A stretch of DNA of 64,000 bases, taken from positions 15,001 to 79,000 of the forward strand of contig JAKOVQ010000025.1 of the NCBI GenBank assembly GCA_029781975.1, given 5' to 3'. The notes under the pieces were generated by a model. It made no database searches. It was not told where the DNA came from and worked only from the letters and a program-made list of their open reading frames with translations. The first letter of the stretch is position 1; the number at the start of each line of letters is the position of its first letter. Position numbers and translations under genes: made by a program. Shown here one piece after another: positions 39,510 to 49,234 of the stretch. Origin of the DNA: Acidobacteriota bacterium. Its GTDB lineage: Bacteria > Acidobacteriota > Thermoanaerobaculia > UBA5066.

Positions 39510-40604
39510 TCAGCGGACCGCTGGCCCAGCGGCCCGACGCGCGCGCCGGTAGAGCGCGACGTTGCGCTCGTGGCCCGCCCAGTCGGTCGAGAACCGGTGC
39601 GTCCCCGACCCGTCGCCGACGGCCACGAAGTAGAGGAAGTCGACCGGCGCGGGCGAGACCGCGGCCTCGAGCGACGCCCGGCCCGGGCTGCAGATCGGGC
39701 CGGGCGGGAGCCCGGGCCGGACGTAGGTGTTCCACGGGTCGTCCCGTGCCAGGTCGTCGCGCGTCAACCCGCCCCTCGGGAGGCCGGCCCTCCTGAGGGC
39801 GTAGACCGTCGTCGGGTCGCACTGGAGGAGCATCCCGATCCGGAGCCGGTTGAGGTAGACCGCCGCGACGACGGGGCGCTCGGCGGCGACCCCCGTCTCC
39901 TTCTCGACCATCGAGGCGAGGGTGACGGCTCCGAGGAGGCTCAGCCCGCGCTCGGAAGCGCGGGCGGCGTAGCCGTCGGGGAGGGAGCGGACGAACTGCC
40001 TCACGAGGAGCCGGACGACGTCGCGGGGAGCCACGGGGCGGGTCAGGTCGTACGTCGCCGGGAAGAGGAACCCCTCGAGCGTGGGCGCCCCGCGGGGGAC
40101 CCCCTCGAACTCCCCGGGGCGCGTGAAGAGGGCGCGGTAGTCGGAGACGTCCCCGAAGCCGCGCGCCGCGAGGGTCTCGAAGATCTCCTCGGCGGTGAGC
40201 CCTTCCGGCAGCGTGATCCGGTGGACGAGGACGCGGCCCTCGAGGAGCGGCCGGAGGACCTCCTCTGGCGACAGCGGCCCCTCGAAGCGGTACTCCCCCG
40301 CCTTGAGCGTCGCCCCCCGGTGGCGGACCCGGAGCGAGATGAGGAGGAGCCTGCGGTCGCGGACGACGCCCCCCTCCTCGAGCGCCGCCGCGATCGCACG
40401 CGACGAGGAGCCCGGCGGGACCGTCAGGAGGACGGACGGGGCCGCGTACCCCTTGTAGGGCGTCTCGAGCGCCCGGCCCAGCGCCAGGACGCCTCCTCCC
40501 GCCGCCAGCGCCGCGGCCGCGAGGAGGACGAGGATGCGCCTGCGCCAGCGGGCACGGCGGGGGCGCCCCCGCCGGCGGTCCGGCGTGTCAGGGCCGCGGG
40601 GCAC
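39510..40604 (-). CDS. mltG: Endolytic murein transglycosylase
   Basis: A 364-residue inner-membrane lytic transglycosylase that cuts nascent glycan strands and sets their length. It has a basic N-terminus, one TM (about residues 23-45), a LysM-like subdomain and the YceG/MltG catalytic part with Glu234 in ASMVEKETG, followed by AAVYLNRLRIGMLLQCDPTTVYAL and DDPWNTYVRPGLPPGPICSPG. The length is normal. The GTG start overlaps the end of ruvX by 17 nt, and the ruvX-mltG pairing is common in bacteria. Confidence 0.93.
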   Translation of the reverse strand: MPRGPDTPDRRRGRPRRARWRRRILVLLAAAALAAGGGVLALGRALETPYKGYAAPSVLLTVPPGSSSRAIAAALEEGGVVRDRRLLLISLRVRHRGATLKAGEYRFEGPLSPEEVLRPLLEGRVLVHRITLPEGLTAEEIFETLAARGFGDVSDYRALFTRPGEFEGVPRGAPTLEGFLFPATYDLTRPVAPRDVVRLLVRQFVRSLPDGYAARASERGLSLLGAVTLASMVEKETGVAAERPVVAAVYLNRLRIGMLLQCDPTTVYALRRAGLPRGGLTRDDLARDDPWNTYVRPGLPPGPICSPGRASLEAAVSPAPVDFLYFVAVGDGSGTHRFSTDWAGHERNVALYRRARRAAGPAVR

Positions 40605-41016
40605 GGGACGGACGGGCCGCGAGGTAGTCGCGCAGGATGACGGCGGCGGCCTCGGCGTCCCGGGCGGCCGCGCGCCGGGAAGACGGGACCCCCGCGTCGC
40701 GGAGCCCCTCCTCGGCCGCGACGGAGGTGAGCTCCTCCCGGTGGAGCTCCACGGGGAGCCCGGAGACCTCTCCGAGGCGGCGGGCGAAGTTGCGGGCGCG
40801 GCGCGCGAACGGTCCCTCGCGCCCCTCGGCCCCTTCCGGGCAGCCGACCACCAGCAGCGTCGCGCCGCGCTCGCGGGCGGCCTCCGTCACCGCGGACGCG
40901 GCCTGCGCGTCGCTCGCGCGTGGGAGCGTCCCGACCGGCACCGCGAAGACGTCCCCGGGGTCCGAGACGGCGAGACCGATTCTCCTCTCGCCGAAGTCCA
41001 CAGCGAGGACCGTCAC
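40588..41016 (-). CDS. ruvX: RuvX/YqgF Holliday junction resolvase-like nuclease
   Basis: A 142-residue RNase H-fold protein. The first strand has the conserved VLAVDFGERRIGLAVSDP. GCPEGAEGREGPFARRARNFARRLGE and ELTSVAAEE (family: DERLTS) follow, then a final acidic DAEAAAVILRDYL. YqgF proteins act in 16S rRNA maturation and possibly recombination. It is the first gene of a two-gene operon with mltG. The GTG start is 6 nt after a TATCCT hexamer and has no Shine-Dalgarno. Confidence 0.88.
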   Translation of the reverse strand: MTVLAVDFGERRIGLAVSDPGDVFAVPVGTLPRASDAQAASAVTEAARERGATLLVVGCPEGAEGREGPFARRARNFARRLGEVSGLPVELHREELTSVAAEEGLRDAGVPSSRRAAARDAEAAAVILRDYLAARPSRAPRP

Positions 41017-41022
41017 CCCCGG

Positions 41023-41028
41023 AGGATA
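41023..41028 (-). promoter_or_regulatory. Candidate -10 element (TATCCT) for leaderless ruvX
   Basis: TATCCT ends 6 nt before the GTG start, and the intervening CCGGGG is not a usable ribosome site. The same hexamer occurs before the DUF507 gene. Confidence 0.4.
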
Positions 41029-41068
41029 GGGGCGGGCGCGGAAGCGCGCAATCGGGCCCCTCCGTGGA

Positions 41069-41074
41069 TAGAAT
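41069..41074 (+). promoter_or_regulatory. Candidate -10 element (TAGAAT) for the thiolase operon
   Basis: TAGAAT lies 56 nt before the thiolase ATG, so this transcript would have a leader. No good -35 is seen. It is the only -10-like hexamer in the short gap between ruvX and the thiolase gene. Confidence 0.3.
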
Positions 41075-41130
41075 CCGGGGCGGTCGGGCCGGGCCGAAGG
41101 CCCTCGCCCGGTCCCAGAGCAGGTGTTGAG

Positions 41131-42315
41131 ATGAAGACGGTAGTGATCCTCTCGGCCGTCCGGACTCCGGTCGGCAGCTTCCTCGGCTCGCTTTCGAGCC
41201 TGACCGCCCCGCAGCTGGGCGCCGTCCCGCTGAAGGCGTGCCTGGAGCGGACCGAGGTGCCCGGCCACCGGGTCGACCAGGTCTACATGGGGAACGTCCT
41301 GCAGGCCGGGATCGGCCAGGCCCCGGCCCGGCAGGCCCTCCTGGGGGCCGGGCTCCCGAAGTCGGTCGGCGCGGTCACGGTCCACAAGGTCTGCGGGTCC
41401 GGGATGCGCGCCGTGATGGACGGGGCGAACGGCATCGCGGCCGGGGAGAACGCGATCGTCCTGGCCGGCGGGATGGAGTCGATGTCGAACGCCCCGTACC
41501 TCCTCCCGAAGGCCCGGCAGGGGTATCGGATGGGCCACGGGCAGATGCTCGACTCGATGGTCCACGACGGCCTGTGGGACCCGTACAAGGGGATCCACAT
41601 GGGGAGCTGCGCCGAGCTCTGCGCGGGCAAGTACGCCTTCACCCGCGAGGCGCAGGACGCCTTCGCCCTGGAGAGCTACCAGCGGGCCCGGCGGGCCAAC
41701 GAGTCGGGCGACTTCCGCGCCGAGATGGTCCCGGTCACCGTGGAGGGGAAGAAGGGGGCGACGGTCGTCGACCGCGACGAGGAGCCGTTCGCGACCCCGC
41801 TCGAGAAGCTCGAGAAGATGGGGAGCCTGAAGCCGGCCTTCCAGAAGGACGGCACGGTGACCGCCGCGAACGCCTCGAAGATCAACGACGGCGCCGCGGC
41901 GCTCCTCCTCTCCTCGGAGGAGGCGGCCGCGGAGCTGGGCGCCAGGCCGATCGGGCGGATCGTCGCCTTCGCCTCGCACGCTCAGGAGCCGGAGTGGTTC
42001 ACGACGGCGCCGGCCTTCGCGGCGAGGAAGGCCCTGGAGAAGGCCGGGCTCCCGGCCGCGCAGATGGACCTCCTCGAGGTGAACGAGGCGTTCGCGGTCG
42101 TCGCGATGGCCTTCGTGAAGGACCTCGACGTCGACCCGAACCGGGTGAACGTCAACGGAGGGGCGGTGGCGATCGGCCACCCGATCGGCGCCTCGGGCGC
42201 CCGGATCCTCGTGACCCTCCTCCACGCCCTCAGGGCCCGCAAGAAGAAGTACGGCCTGGCCGCGATCTGCATCGGCGGGGGAGAGGCGACCGCCATGGTG
42301 GTGGAGGCGCTCTGA
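41131..42315 (+). CDS. Acetyl-CoA acetyltransferase (thiolase)
   Basis: A 394-residue thiolase II that interconverts two acetyl-CoA and acetoacetyl-CoA. It has the acyl-acceptor C88 ([10 protein letters not shown]), the [13 protein letters not shown] segment, NEAFA and [16 protein letters not shown]. The usual second catalytic Cys motif near the C-terminus (typically CIGGG) is present as [15 protein letters not shown]. The ATG start gives the standard [17 protein letters not shown]. The SCOT subunits follow after about 60 bp, so the set can convert acetoacetate to acetyl-CoA or the reverse. Confidence 0.93.
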   Translation: MKTVVILSAVRTPVGSFLGSLSSLTAPQLGAVPLKACLERTEVPGHRVDQVYMGNVLQAGIGQAPARQALLGAGLPKSVGAVTVHKVCGSGMRAVMDGANGIAAGENAIVLAGGMESMSNAPYLLPKARQGYRMGHGQMLDSMVHDGLWDPYKGIHMGSCAELCAGKYAFTREAQDAFALESYQRARRANESGDFRAEMVPVTVEGKKGATVVDRDEEPFATPLEKLEKMGSLKPAFQKDGTVTAANASKINDGAAALLLSSEEAAAELGARPIGRIVAFASHAQEPEWFTTAPAFAARKALEKAGLPAAQMDLLEVNEAFAVVAMAFVKDLDVDPNRVNVNGGAVAIGHPIGASGARILVTLLHALRARKKKYGLAAICIGGGEATAMVVEAL

Positions 42316-42373
42316 CGGGAGCGCCGAAGGCCGGGAGCGCGCCCGCCGCGGGCGCCGAGAGGGGGAAGCCGCA

Positions 42374-43087
42374 ATGATCGACAAGGTCGTCCGTGCCTCG
42401 TCGCCCCGGGAGGCCGCCGCCCGTGCGGTGGCGGACATCCCGAGCGGCGCGACGCTCATCGTCGGGGGGTTCGGCCTCTGCGGGATCCCCGAGAGCCTGA
42501 TCCTCGCGCTCTCGGAGCGCCCCGTGAAGGACCTCGTCTGCGTCTCGAACAACTGCGGCGTGGACGACTGGGGCCTCGGGATCCTCCTCGGGAAGCGGAT
42601 GATCCGGAAGATGGTCTCGTCGTACGTCGGCGAGAACGCCGAGTTCGAGCGGCAGTACCTCTCCGGGGAGCTCGAGCTGGAGTTCGCGCCGCAGGGGACC
42701 CTCGCGGAGCGGATCCGGGCCGGCGGCGCCGGCATCGCCGGCTTCTACACGCCGACCGGCGTCGGGACGATCGTCGCCGAGGGGAAGGAGACCCGCGTCC
42801 TCGACGGCCGCGAGGTCGTCCTCGAGAAGGGGATCGTCGGCGACTTCGCCCTCGTGGCGGCGTGGAAGGCGGACCGACTCGGCAACCTCGTCTACCGCAA
42901 GGCCGCCCGAAACTTCAACCCGATGGCGGCCACGGCCGGCCGCGTCACCGTCGCCGAGGTGGAGGAGCTCGTCGAGGTCGGCGAGCTCGACCCCGACGGG
43001 ATCCACACGCCCGGCGTCTTCGTGAACCGCGTCGTCGTCGCCCCCCGCGCCAAGCGGATCGAGCGACGGACCGTCCGCAAGGCCTGA
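42374..43087 (+). CDS. scoA: Succinyl-CoA:3-ketoacid CoA-transferase, subunit A
   Basis: A 237-residue class I CoA-transferase alpha subunit. It carries the [13 protein letters not shown] motif for CoA binding and the [13 protein letters not shown] segment typical of SCOT A. The enzyme moves CoA between succinate (or acetate) and acetoacetate. It is directly followed by subunit B (11 bp). Oxoacid specificity is assigned from the thiolase neighbour. Confidence 0.92.
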   Translation: MIDKVVRASSPREAAARAVADIPSGATLIVGGFGLCGIPESLILALSERPVKDLVCVSNNCGVDDWGLGILLGKRMIRKMVSSYVGENAEFERQYLSGELELEFAPQGTLAERIRAGGAGIAGFYTPTGVGTIVAEGKETRVLDGREVVLEKGIVGDFALVAAWKADRLGNLVYRKAARNFNPMAATAGRVTVAEVEELVEVGELDPDGIHTPGVFVNRVVVAPRAKRIERRTVRKA

Positions 43088-43098
43088 GGGAGGGCGCG

Positions 43099-43764
43099 AT
43101 GCCGAAGCTGGACCGGGACGGGATCGTGGCGCGCGCGGCGAAGGAGCTGCGCGACGGCATGTACGTCAACCTCGGGATCGGGATGCCGACCCTCGTCGCG
43201 AACAGGATCCCCGCCGGGATGGAGGTGATCCTCCAGTCCGAGAACGGGATCCTCGGCCTCGGGCCGTACCCGACGGAGGAGGAGCTCGACGCCGACCTGA
43301 TCAACGCCGGGAAGGAGACCGTCACCGTGATCCCCGGCGCGGCGTTCTTCTCCTCGGCCGACTCGTTCGGGATGATCCGCGGAGGCCACATCGACCTCTG
43401 CATCCTGGGCGCGATGCAGGTCGACGCCGAGGGGTCGCTCGCGAACTGGATGATCCCGGGCAAGCTCGTGAAGGGGATGGGGGGCGCGATGGACCTCGTC
43501 GCCTCCGCCCGGCGGGTCGTCGTCACGATGGAGCACGTCGCCAGGAACGGCGACCGGAAGGTCCTCGACCGCTGCACCCTGCCGCTCACCGGGCGGCGCT
43601 GCGTCCACCGGATCGTCACCGACCTGGCCGTCCTGGACGTGAAGCCGGGCGGCGCGGGACTCGTCCTCGTCGAGAGGGCCCCGGGCGTCTCGGTCGAGGA
43701 GATCGTCGCGGCAACGGTTCCGCCTCTCGAATACCGGGGCGACGTCCCCGAGATGACGCTCTGA
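43099..43764 (+). CDS. scoB: Succinyl-CoA:3-ketoacid CoA-transferase, subunit B
   Basis: A 221-residue beta subunit. The catalytic glutamate that forms the CoA thioester intermediate is E48 in [22 protein letters not shown] and the [19 protein letters not shown] segment are typical. It completes the heterodimer with the gene upstream. Its TGA stop is embedded in CTGA, where the next gene (lptD) appears to begin. Confidence 0.92.
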   Translation: MPKLDRDGIVARAAKELRDGMYVNLGIGMPTLVANRIPAGMEVILQSENGILGLGPYPTEEELDADLINAGKETVTVIPGAAFFSSADSFGMIRGGHIDLCILGAMQVDAEGSLANWMIPGKLVKGMGGAMDLVASARRVVVTMEHVARNGDRKVLDRCTLPLTGRRCVHRIVTDLAVLDVKPGGAGLVLVERAPGVSVEEIVAATVPPLEYRGDVPEMTL

Positions 43765-45998
43765 GACCCCGGCCGCGCCACCGCCGCCGGGCGGCGGTCG
43801 CGGGGCGCCTCCTGGCCGTCCTCTCGGCTGCGGCGCTCCTCCTCGCCGGGCGCCGGGCCGACGGACAGTCGTCGTTCGAGAGCGACCCGTTCGCGAGCCG
43901 GTTCCGCGAGCGGGCGCGCCTCGACATCAAGTTCAAGCTCCCCGAGACCGGCGGGCTCGTGAGGATCCAGGTGCCCGACGGGAAGGGGGGGCGGCAGACC
44001 CTGATCGGCGACTCGCTCTACGAGGTGGAGGCGCCGGAAGGGGAGCGCGTCACCGTCGAGTACCAGGACATCAAGCTGCAGGCGAAGACCGTCCGTGCCG
44101 ACACCAAGAAGCGGACCGTTGTGGCCGAGGGGGACGTCGTCCTCGAGCAGGGGCCCACCCGCCTGACGGGAGTCCGCCTCGACCTCGACCTGGCGGAGAA
44201 GATCGGCGTCCTCACCGACGGCGCGGCCGACCTGGAAGGGGGGCTCCACCTCCGGGGCGCGGTCCTCGCCAAAGTCGGGCCGAAGACGTTCACCATCACC
44301 GACGGGACGCTGACGGCGTGCGACGGCGACCACCCGACCTGGGCCTTCCACCTGGCGAGCGGGCGGGTCACGCTCGACGGCTACGCGCGCCTGAAGACCG
44401 TGGTCTTCCGCTTCGCGGGGGTCCCGCTCCTCTACACGCCGTACCTCCTCTGGCCGGCGCTGCAGGACCGGGTGTCGGGCTTCCTCGTCCCGGCCGTCGG
44501 CTACAGCTCCGACCGGGGAGGGTTCCTCGGCCTGTCGTACTACCGGGTCCTCGGCCGGTCGGCCGACGCCACCCTCACCGCGGAGCTCTATACGAAGAGA
44601 TACACGGGGCTCGGGCTCGAGCTGCGCGCCCGCCCGTCGGAGAAGACCGTCTTCGAGGGCTTCTACCAGCCGGTCTACCAGCAGGACGACGGGCGGTGGC
44701 AGTGGCAGACGCGGGGGACCCTCAAGTCGGACGACCTCGCGCCGAAGACGCGCGGCGTCGTCTCGTGGATCGACTTCTCCGACATCGGCTTCTTCCAGTC
44801 GTACAACCGCGACTTCAACCTCACCTCCACCCGGAGCGTGAAGTCGGGGGCCTTCGTCACCTTCACCTCCGACCCCTTCGCCGTCAACCTCAGGCTGGAC
44901 CGCGAGCTCGCCTTCTACGGCCCCACCGAGGCGCTGAGCGAGCGGCTCCCCCTCGTCGAGGGCCGTCTCCGCCCGACGCCCCTCCTCGGGCAGCGGCTCT
45001 TCGCGGAGGCGACCGCCCAGGGGGGCTTCCTGAAGATCGACCGTGGCCCGGGCCAGCCGGCGGGCTCCTACGGCCGCTTCGACCTCTTCCCCAAGGTCTC
45101 GGCCCCGCTCTCGTCGATCCCGTGGCTCTCGCTCCAGGCCGACGCCGGGCTCCGCCTGACGACCTACACGCAGTCCCTGGACGACCGGCAGACGGCCCTC
45201 GTCGCCGAGCGCTACGACCGGGCCTACGGCACCTTCGGCGCCCAGCTGACCGGGCCGTCCTTCTCGCGCATCTTCGAGTCGGGCCTCGGCCCGTTCACCA
45301 AGCTCAAGCACGTGATCGAGCCGAGGGTCGACTGGAGCTATGTCACCGAGCCCGCGGGGATGCGCCGGGCGCCGCAGTTCGACGAGGTGGACACGCTCGT
45401 CCCCGGGAACTCCCTGAGGTACGCCCTCGTCCAGCGCCTCCTCGGGAAGGAGAAGGCGGGAGCCGCGCGGGACGTCGCCTCGCTCGAGATCGGGCAGACC
45501 TACTCCTTCTCCCTCCCCGGGGGGGCGACGAGCTCGACGACCCTCGCCAAGCACAGTCCCGTCGACGCGACGCTCCGCGTGAACCCCAGCTCGAACGTCA
45601 ACGTCGACGCGCGGACGACGTACGACTTCCACGCGGGCCAGATGACCTCGGCGAGCCTCAGCGCGGGGCTCACGGGGAAGGACTCCACGCTCCAGCTGTC
45701 GCTCTACGACAGCCGTCCGGTCGGCGTCCCGGAGGCCTCCACCCAGCTCCGCGCGTTCGGCGGCCTCCCGATCGTGAAGAAGCTCCTCCGCCTCGACCTT
45801 CAGGTCAACTACGACATCGGCAAGGGGAAGATGCTCGAGTCCCGCTCGCTGTTGACCGTCGAGGGGTCGTGCTTCAAGATCCTGCTGGAGTACAGGGACT
45901 TGCGGATCGGGTCGGTCCCCTCGCGGGACTTCCGGATCGGCCTGAACCTGAAGAACGTCGGCAGCTTCCTCGACTTCACGGGAAGCGTGTCGCCGTGA
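43761..45998 (+). CDS. lptD: LPS-assembly outer-membrane protein LptD
   Basis: LptD inserts lipopolysaccharide into the outer leaflet. The N-terminal jellyroll ([20 protein letters not shown] to [23 protein letters not shown]) is LptA/OstA-like. The rest is a beta-barrel, with the conserved [13 protein letters not shown] and [17 protein letters not shown] of LptD. The start is uncertain. The frame upstream of the first GTG (43959) encodes a convincing signal peptide ([15 protein letters not shown]), but contains no ATG, GTG or TTG. The only near-start codon is CTG at 43761, overlapping the scoB stop as CTGA. That start gives 745 residues. A GTG start at 43959 would lose the export signal. Confidence 0.85.
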   Translation: MRPRPRHRRRAAVAGRLLAVLSAAALLLAGRRADGQSSFESDPFASRFRERARLDIKFKLPETGGLVRIQVPDGKGGRQTLIGDSLYEVEAPEGERVTVEYQDIKLQAKTVRADTKKRTVVAEGDVVLEQGPTRLTGVRLDLDLAEKIGVLTDGAADLEGGLHLRGAVLAKVGPKTFTITDGTLTACDGDHPTWAFHLASGRVTLDGYARLKTVVFRFAGVPLLYTPYLLWPALQDRVSGFLVPAVGYSSDRGGFLGLSYYRVLGRSADATLTAELYTKRYTGLGLELRARPSEKTVFEGFYQPVYQQDDGRWQWQTRGTLKSDDLAPKTRGVVSWIDFSDIGFFQSYNRDFNLTSTRSVKSGAFVTFTSDPFAVNLRLDRELAFYGPTEALSERLPLVEGRLRPTPLLGQRLFAEATAQGGFLKIDRGPGQPAGSYGRFDLFPKVSAPLSSIPWLSLQADAGLRLTTYTQSLDDRQTALVAERYDRAYGTFGAQLTGPSFSRIFESGLGPFTKLKHVIEPRVDWSYVTEPAGMRRAPQFDEVDTLVPGNSLRYALVQRLLGKEKAGAARDVASLEIGQTYSFSLPGGATSSTTLAKHSPVDATLRVNPSSNVNVDARTTYDFHAGQMTSASLSAGLTGKDSTLQLSLYDSRPVGVPEASTQLRAFGGLPIVKKLLRLDLQVNYDIGKGKMLESRSLLTVEGSCFKILLEYRDLRIGSVPSRDFRIGLNLKNVGSFLDFTGSVSP

Positions 45999-46017
45999 CC
46001 CTCCGAAGGAGACGCGC

Positions 46018-47058
46018 GTGAAGGACGTGAAGAGAGTCCTCGTCACCGGCGGCGCCGGCTTCATCGGCTCGTGCTTCGCGCGGACCCTGCGGCGCGTGCG
46101 GCCCGAGGCCGAGATCGTCGTCCTCGACAAGCTGACCTACGCCGGGAACCTCCAGAACCTGAAGGTGTTCGAGGGCGACCCCCGGTACCGCTTCGTCCAC
46201 GGCGACATCGCCGACCCGGCCGCGGTGGCCGACGCGATGGAAGGCTGCGACGTGGTGCTGAACTTCGCGGCCGAGACCCACGTCGACCGCTCGCTCCACT
46301 CCGCGAGCGAGTTCCTCGACACCGACGTCAAGGGGGTCTTCGTCCTCCTCGAGGAGGCGCGGCGCGTCGGCCTGACCCGATTCGTCCAGATCTCCACGGA
46401 CGAGGTCTACGGCCAGATCCTGGAGGGGTCCTTCCGCGAGACCGACCCCCTCTCCCCCCGCAACCCGTACTCCGCGGCCAAGTGCGGCGGCGACCGGCTC
46501 GCCTACTCCTTCTTCGCCTCGTACGGCGTCCCGGTCATCGTCACCCGCGCCTCCAACAACTACGGGCCCTACCACTACCCCGAGAAGCTGATCCCCCTCT
46601 TCGTCACCAACGCCATCGACGGCCTCCCGCTCCCGCTCTACGGCGACGGGAGGAACGTCCGCGACTGGCTCTACGTCGAGGACCACGCCCGGGCGCTCCT
46701 CTTCCTCCTCGAGCGGGGGGAGCCGGGCGAGGTCTACAACGTCGGGGGCGGGAACGAGATCGAGAACGTCGAGATCACCCGCCGGATCCTGAAGCTCCTC
46801 GGTCGCGACGAGGCGCTCGTGAGGATGGTCTCCGACCGCCCCGGCCACGACCGCCGCTACGCCCTCTCCACCGGGAAGCTCCGCGCCCTCGGGTGGAGCC
46901 CCGCGTTCGACTTCGAAACGGGGCTCGCGGCGACCGTCCGCTGGTACGTCGAGAACGAGTGGTGGTGGCGCCCCATCAAGGAGCGCGACCCGAGCTTCAA
47001 GGCCTGGTACGAGAAGAACTACGGCGAGCGCCTGAAGACCTCGGCCCCGGTCGGATGA
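46018..47058 (+). CDS. rfbB: dTDP-glucose 4,6-dehydratase
   Basis: A 346-residue short-chain dehydrogenase-type sugar-nucleotide enzyme. It makes dTDP-4-keto-6-deoxyglucose, the second step to dTDP-rhamnose. It has the NAD-binding VLVTGGAGFIGSCFARTLR, the STDEVYG motif (Thr-Asp-Glu) and the catalytic Tyr/Lys in NPYSAAKCGGD. A clear AAGGAG precedes the GTG. The next gene, rfbD, overlaps by ATGA. No rfbA or rfbC is in the window, so those steps are encoded elsewhere. Its place next to lptD fits an O-antigen or glycan role. Confidence 0.92.
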   Translation: MKDVKRVLVTGGAGFIGSCFARTLRRVRPEAEIVVLDKLTYAGNLQNLKVFEGDPRYRFVHGDIADPAAVADAMEGCDVVLNFAAETHVDRSLHSASEFLDTDVKGVFVLLEEARRVGLTRFVQISTDEVYGQILEGSFRETDPLSPRNPYSAAKCGGDRLAYSFFASYGVPVIVTRASNNYGPYHYPEKLIPLFVTNAIDGLPLPLYGDGRNVRDWLYVEDHARALLFLLERGEPGEVYNVGGGNEIENVEITRRILKLLGRDEALVRMVSDRPGHDRRYALSTGKLRALGWSPAFDFETGLAATVRWYVENEWWWRPIKERDPSFKAWYEKNYGERLKTSAPVG

Positions 47059-47900
47059 CGACCCTCGTCCTCGGCGCGCGCGGGATGCTGGGACGGGCGC
47101 TGGCCCGCCAGCTCCCCGCGGCCCTCGCGTGGGACCGGGAGGAGCTCGACCTCACCGACGCCCCGGCCGTGAGGGCCGCGATCGGCCCCGGGACGGACGT
47201 CGTCTACAACGCGGCCGCCGACACGCGCGTCGACCTCTGCGAGAGCGACCCCGCCCACCTCCTCGTGAACGACGAGGCGGTCGGGACGCTCGCCTCCCGC
47301 TGCCGCGAGGCGGGCGCGCTCCTCGTCCACGTCTCCACCGACTACGTCTTCGACGGGAAGGGGACGCGGCCCTACCGCGAGGACGACCCGGTCTCCCCGG
47401 TGAACGCCTACGGCCGCGGCAAGCTGGCGGGCGAGAGGCGCGCGCTGGCGAGCGGCGCGGAAGTCCTGGTCGTGAGGACCTCGTGGCTCTTCGGCGTCGG
47501 GGGGCCGAGCTTCCCCGACACCATCCTGAAGCTCGCGGCGTCGGGGCGCGGGGAGCTCCGCGTCGTCGACGACCAGCGCGGCCGCCCCACCTTCGCCTCC
47601 GACCTGGCCCGGGCGCTCCGGCTCCTCGTCGCGCGCGGCGCGCGCGGCCTCGTCCACTTCGCGAACGCGGGGGAGACGACCTGGTTCGGCCTCGCGCGCG
47701 AGGTCCTCGCCCGCGGCGGCTTCCCGGATGTGAGCGTCGTCCCCGTCGCGACCGACGAGTTCCCGCGTCCGGCCCCCCGCCCCGCCTTCTCGGTCCTCGA
47801 CACCTCGCGCTACGAGCGCCTGGCGGGGGAGGCGCCCCGCCCGCACCTCGACGCGCTGGACGACTACCTCGCCGAGAGGGCGGGACGGGAGCCGGCGTGA
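47055..47900 (+). CDS. rfbD: dTDP-4-dehydrorhamnose reductase
   Basis: A 281-residue NAD(P)H-dependent reductase that performs the last step of dTDP-L-rhamnose synthesis. Signatures are VLGARGMLGRALA, YNAAADTRVDLCE, VHVSTDYVFDG and the Tyr/Lys pair in NAYGRGKLAGE. It is translationally coupled to rfbB and to the membrane kinase gene downstream (GTGA). Confidence 0.92.
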   Translation: MTTLVLGARGMLGRALARQLPAALAWDREELDLTDAPAVRAAIGPGTDVVYNAAADTRVDLCESDPAHLLVNDEAVGTLASRCREAGALLVHVSTDYVFDGKGTRPYREDDPVSPVNAYGRGKLAGERRALASGAEVLVVRTSWLFGVGGPSFPDTILKLAASGRGELRVVDDQRGRPTFASDLARALRLLVARGARGLVHFANAGETTWFGLAREVLARGGFPDVSVVPVATDEFPRPAPRPAFSVLDTSRYERLAGEAPRPHLDALDDYLAERAGREPA

Positions 47901-49234
47901 CGGTCGACGCCACCGAGCGGCGCCGCAAGGCCGTCCACGTCGGGATGGCGGCGTTCGCCCTCCTCCTCCGGTGGCTCGACTGGAGAGGGGCCGCGGCGGC
48001 GGCCCTCGGCGCCTTCGCCTTCAACGCCGCCCTCCTCCCGAGGGTCGGCGGCCGCGCGCTCTTCCGCAGGGACGACGTCGCCCGGGGCTTCCCGGTCGGG
48101 ATCCTCCTCTACCCGCTCGTCGTCCTCGTCCTCGTCCTCCTCTTCCCGCGCCGGCTCGAGATCGCGGCCGCCGGCTGGGGCTTCCTCGCCTTCGGCGACG
48201 GCTTCGCGACCCTCGTGGGGATGTCGGTGGGCGGGCCGCGCCTCCCCTGGAACCGCGGCAAGAGCTGGTCCGGCCTCCTCGGGTACGTCGTCGCCGGCAC
48301 GCTCGGCGCGGGCTTCCTCTACGGCTGGGTCGGGTCCCGCGTCCCCTCCCCCGTCGAGGCCTCGGCGCTCCTCCTCGGGGCGGCGGCGGGCGCCCTCGTC
48401 GAGAGCCTCCCCTCCGAGCTCGACGACAACCTCGTCCCGCCCCTCGTCGGCGCGGCCGTCGTCGCGGCCGCCCTGACGGCGGCGCCGGGAGCCGGGCGGC
48501 TCCTCGGGCCGGAGGCGCTCGCGCAGGCCGCGACGGGGCTCGCGATCAACGCCGTGGTCGCCGGGGCCGCGGCCCTCCTCCGCGTCGTCCGCCCCTCCGG
48601 GGCCTGGGCCGGCTTCGCGATGGGCGCCTTCGTCTGGGGCCTCGGCGGATGGCGGCCTTACCTCCTCCTCTGGACCTTCTTCGGCCTCGGGACGCTGACG
48701 ACGCGGCTCGGGCGGCGGAGGAAGGAGGCGCTCGGCAAGGCCGAGGAGGCGGGGGGGCGGCGGGGGGCCGCCAACGTCCTGGCCAACGTCACCACCGCCG
48801 CGTTCTGCGCGGGGGTCGCCGCGCTCGCTCCCGCCGCCGACGCCCCCCGGTACGCCCTGGCCGCGGCGGCGGCCTTCGCCACCGCCCTGATGGACACCGT
48901 CGGGACCGAGGTGGGGCAGGCGCTCCGGACCCCCACGGTCCTCCTCCCCGACTTCCGCCGCGTCCCGCCCGGCACCGACGGCGCCGTCTCGGCGGGAGGG
49001 ACGCTCGCCGGGGTCCTCGCCGCCCTCCTCGTCGGCGGAGTCGCGCTCGCGCTCGGCCTCGTCACGCCGGCGGGCGTCGCCGTCGTCGTCGTCGCGGCCT
49101 CCCTCGGCACGGTCGCCGAGAGCCTCCTCGGCCGGGACGGCGCGTCCTGGCGCGTCACCAACGGCCACGTCCTCAACTTCCTCAACACGCTCGTCGGGGC
49201 CGCCGCGGCCCTCCTCCTGGCGCCGCTCGCATGA
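47897..49234 (+). CDS. Fused prenol kinase (VTE5/dolichol-kinase-like) and DUF92/VTE6-like prenyl-phosphate kinase
   Basis: A 445-residue polytopic membrane protein made of two halves. Residues about 1-205 resemble CTP-dependent dolichol/phytol kinases (RRKAVHVGMAAFALLL at the N-terminus, then GWGFLAFGDGFATLVG and LPWNRGKSWSGLLGYV). Residues about 210-445 are a DUF92/TMEM19-type unit (GAWAGFAMGAFVWGLGGW, AANVLANV and AALMDTVGTEVGQA, as ATALMDTVGTE). In plants VTE5 makes phytyl-phosphate and VTE6 (DUF92) makes phytyl-diphosphate. A fusion could convert a prenol to its diphosphate in one membrane complex. The UbiA prenyltransferase gene follows with ATGA overlap. The prenol is unknown. Confidence 0.75.
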   Translation: MTVDATERRRKAVHVGMAAFALLLRWLDWRGAAAAALGAFAFNAALLPRVGGRALFRRDDVARGFPVGILLYPLVVLVLVLLFPRRLEIAAAGWGFLAFGDGFATLVGMSVGGPRLPWNRGKSWSGLLGYVVAGTLGAGFLYGWVGSRVPSPVEASALLLGAAAGALVESLPSELDDNLVPPLVGAAVVAAALTAAPGAGRLLGPEALAQAATGLAINAVVAGAAALLRVVRPSGAWAGFAMGAFVWGLGGWRPYLLLWTFFGLGTLTTRLGRRRKEALGKAEEAGGRRGAANVLANVTTAAFCAGVAALAPAADAPRYALAAAAAFATALMDTVGTEVGQALRTPTVLLPDFRRVPPGTDGAVSAGGTLAGVLAALLVGGVALALGLVTPAGVAVVVVAASLGTVAESLLGRDGASWRVTNGHVLNFLNTLVGAAAALLLAPLA

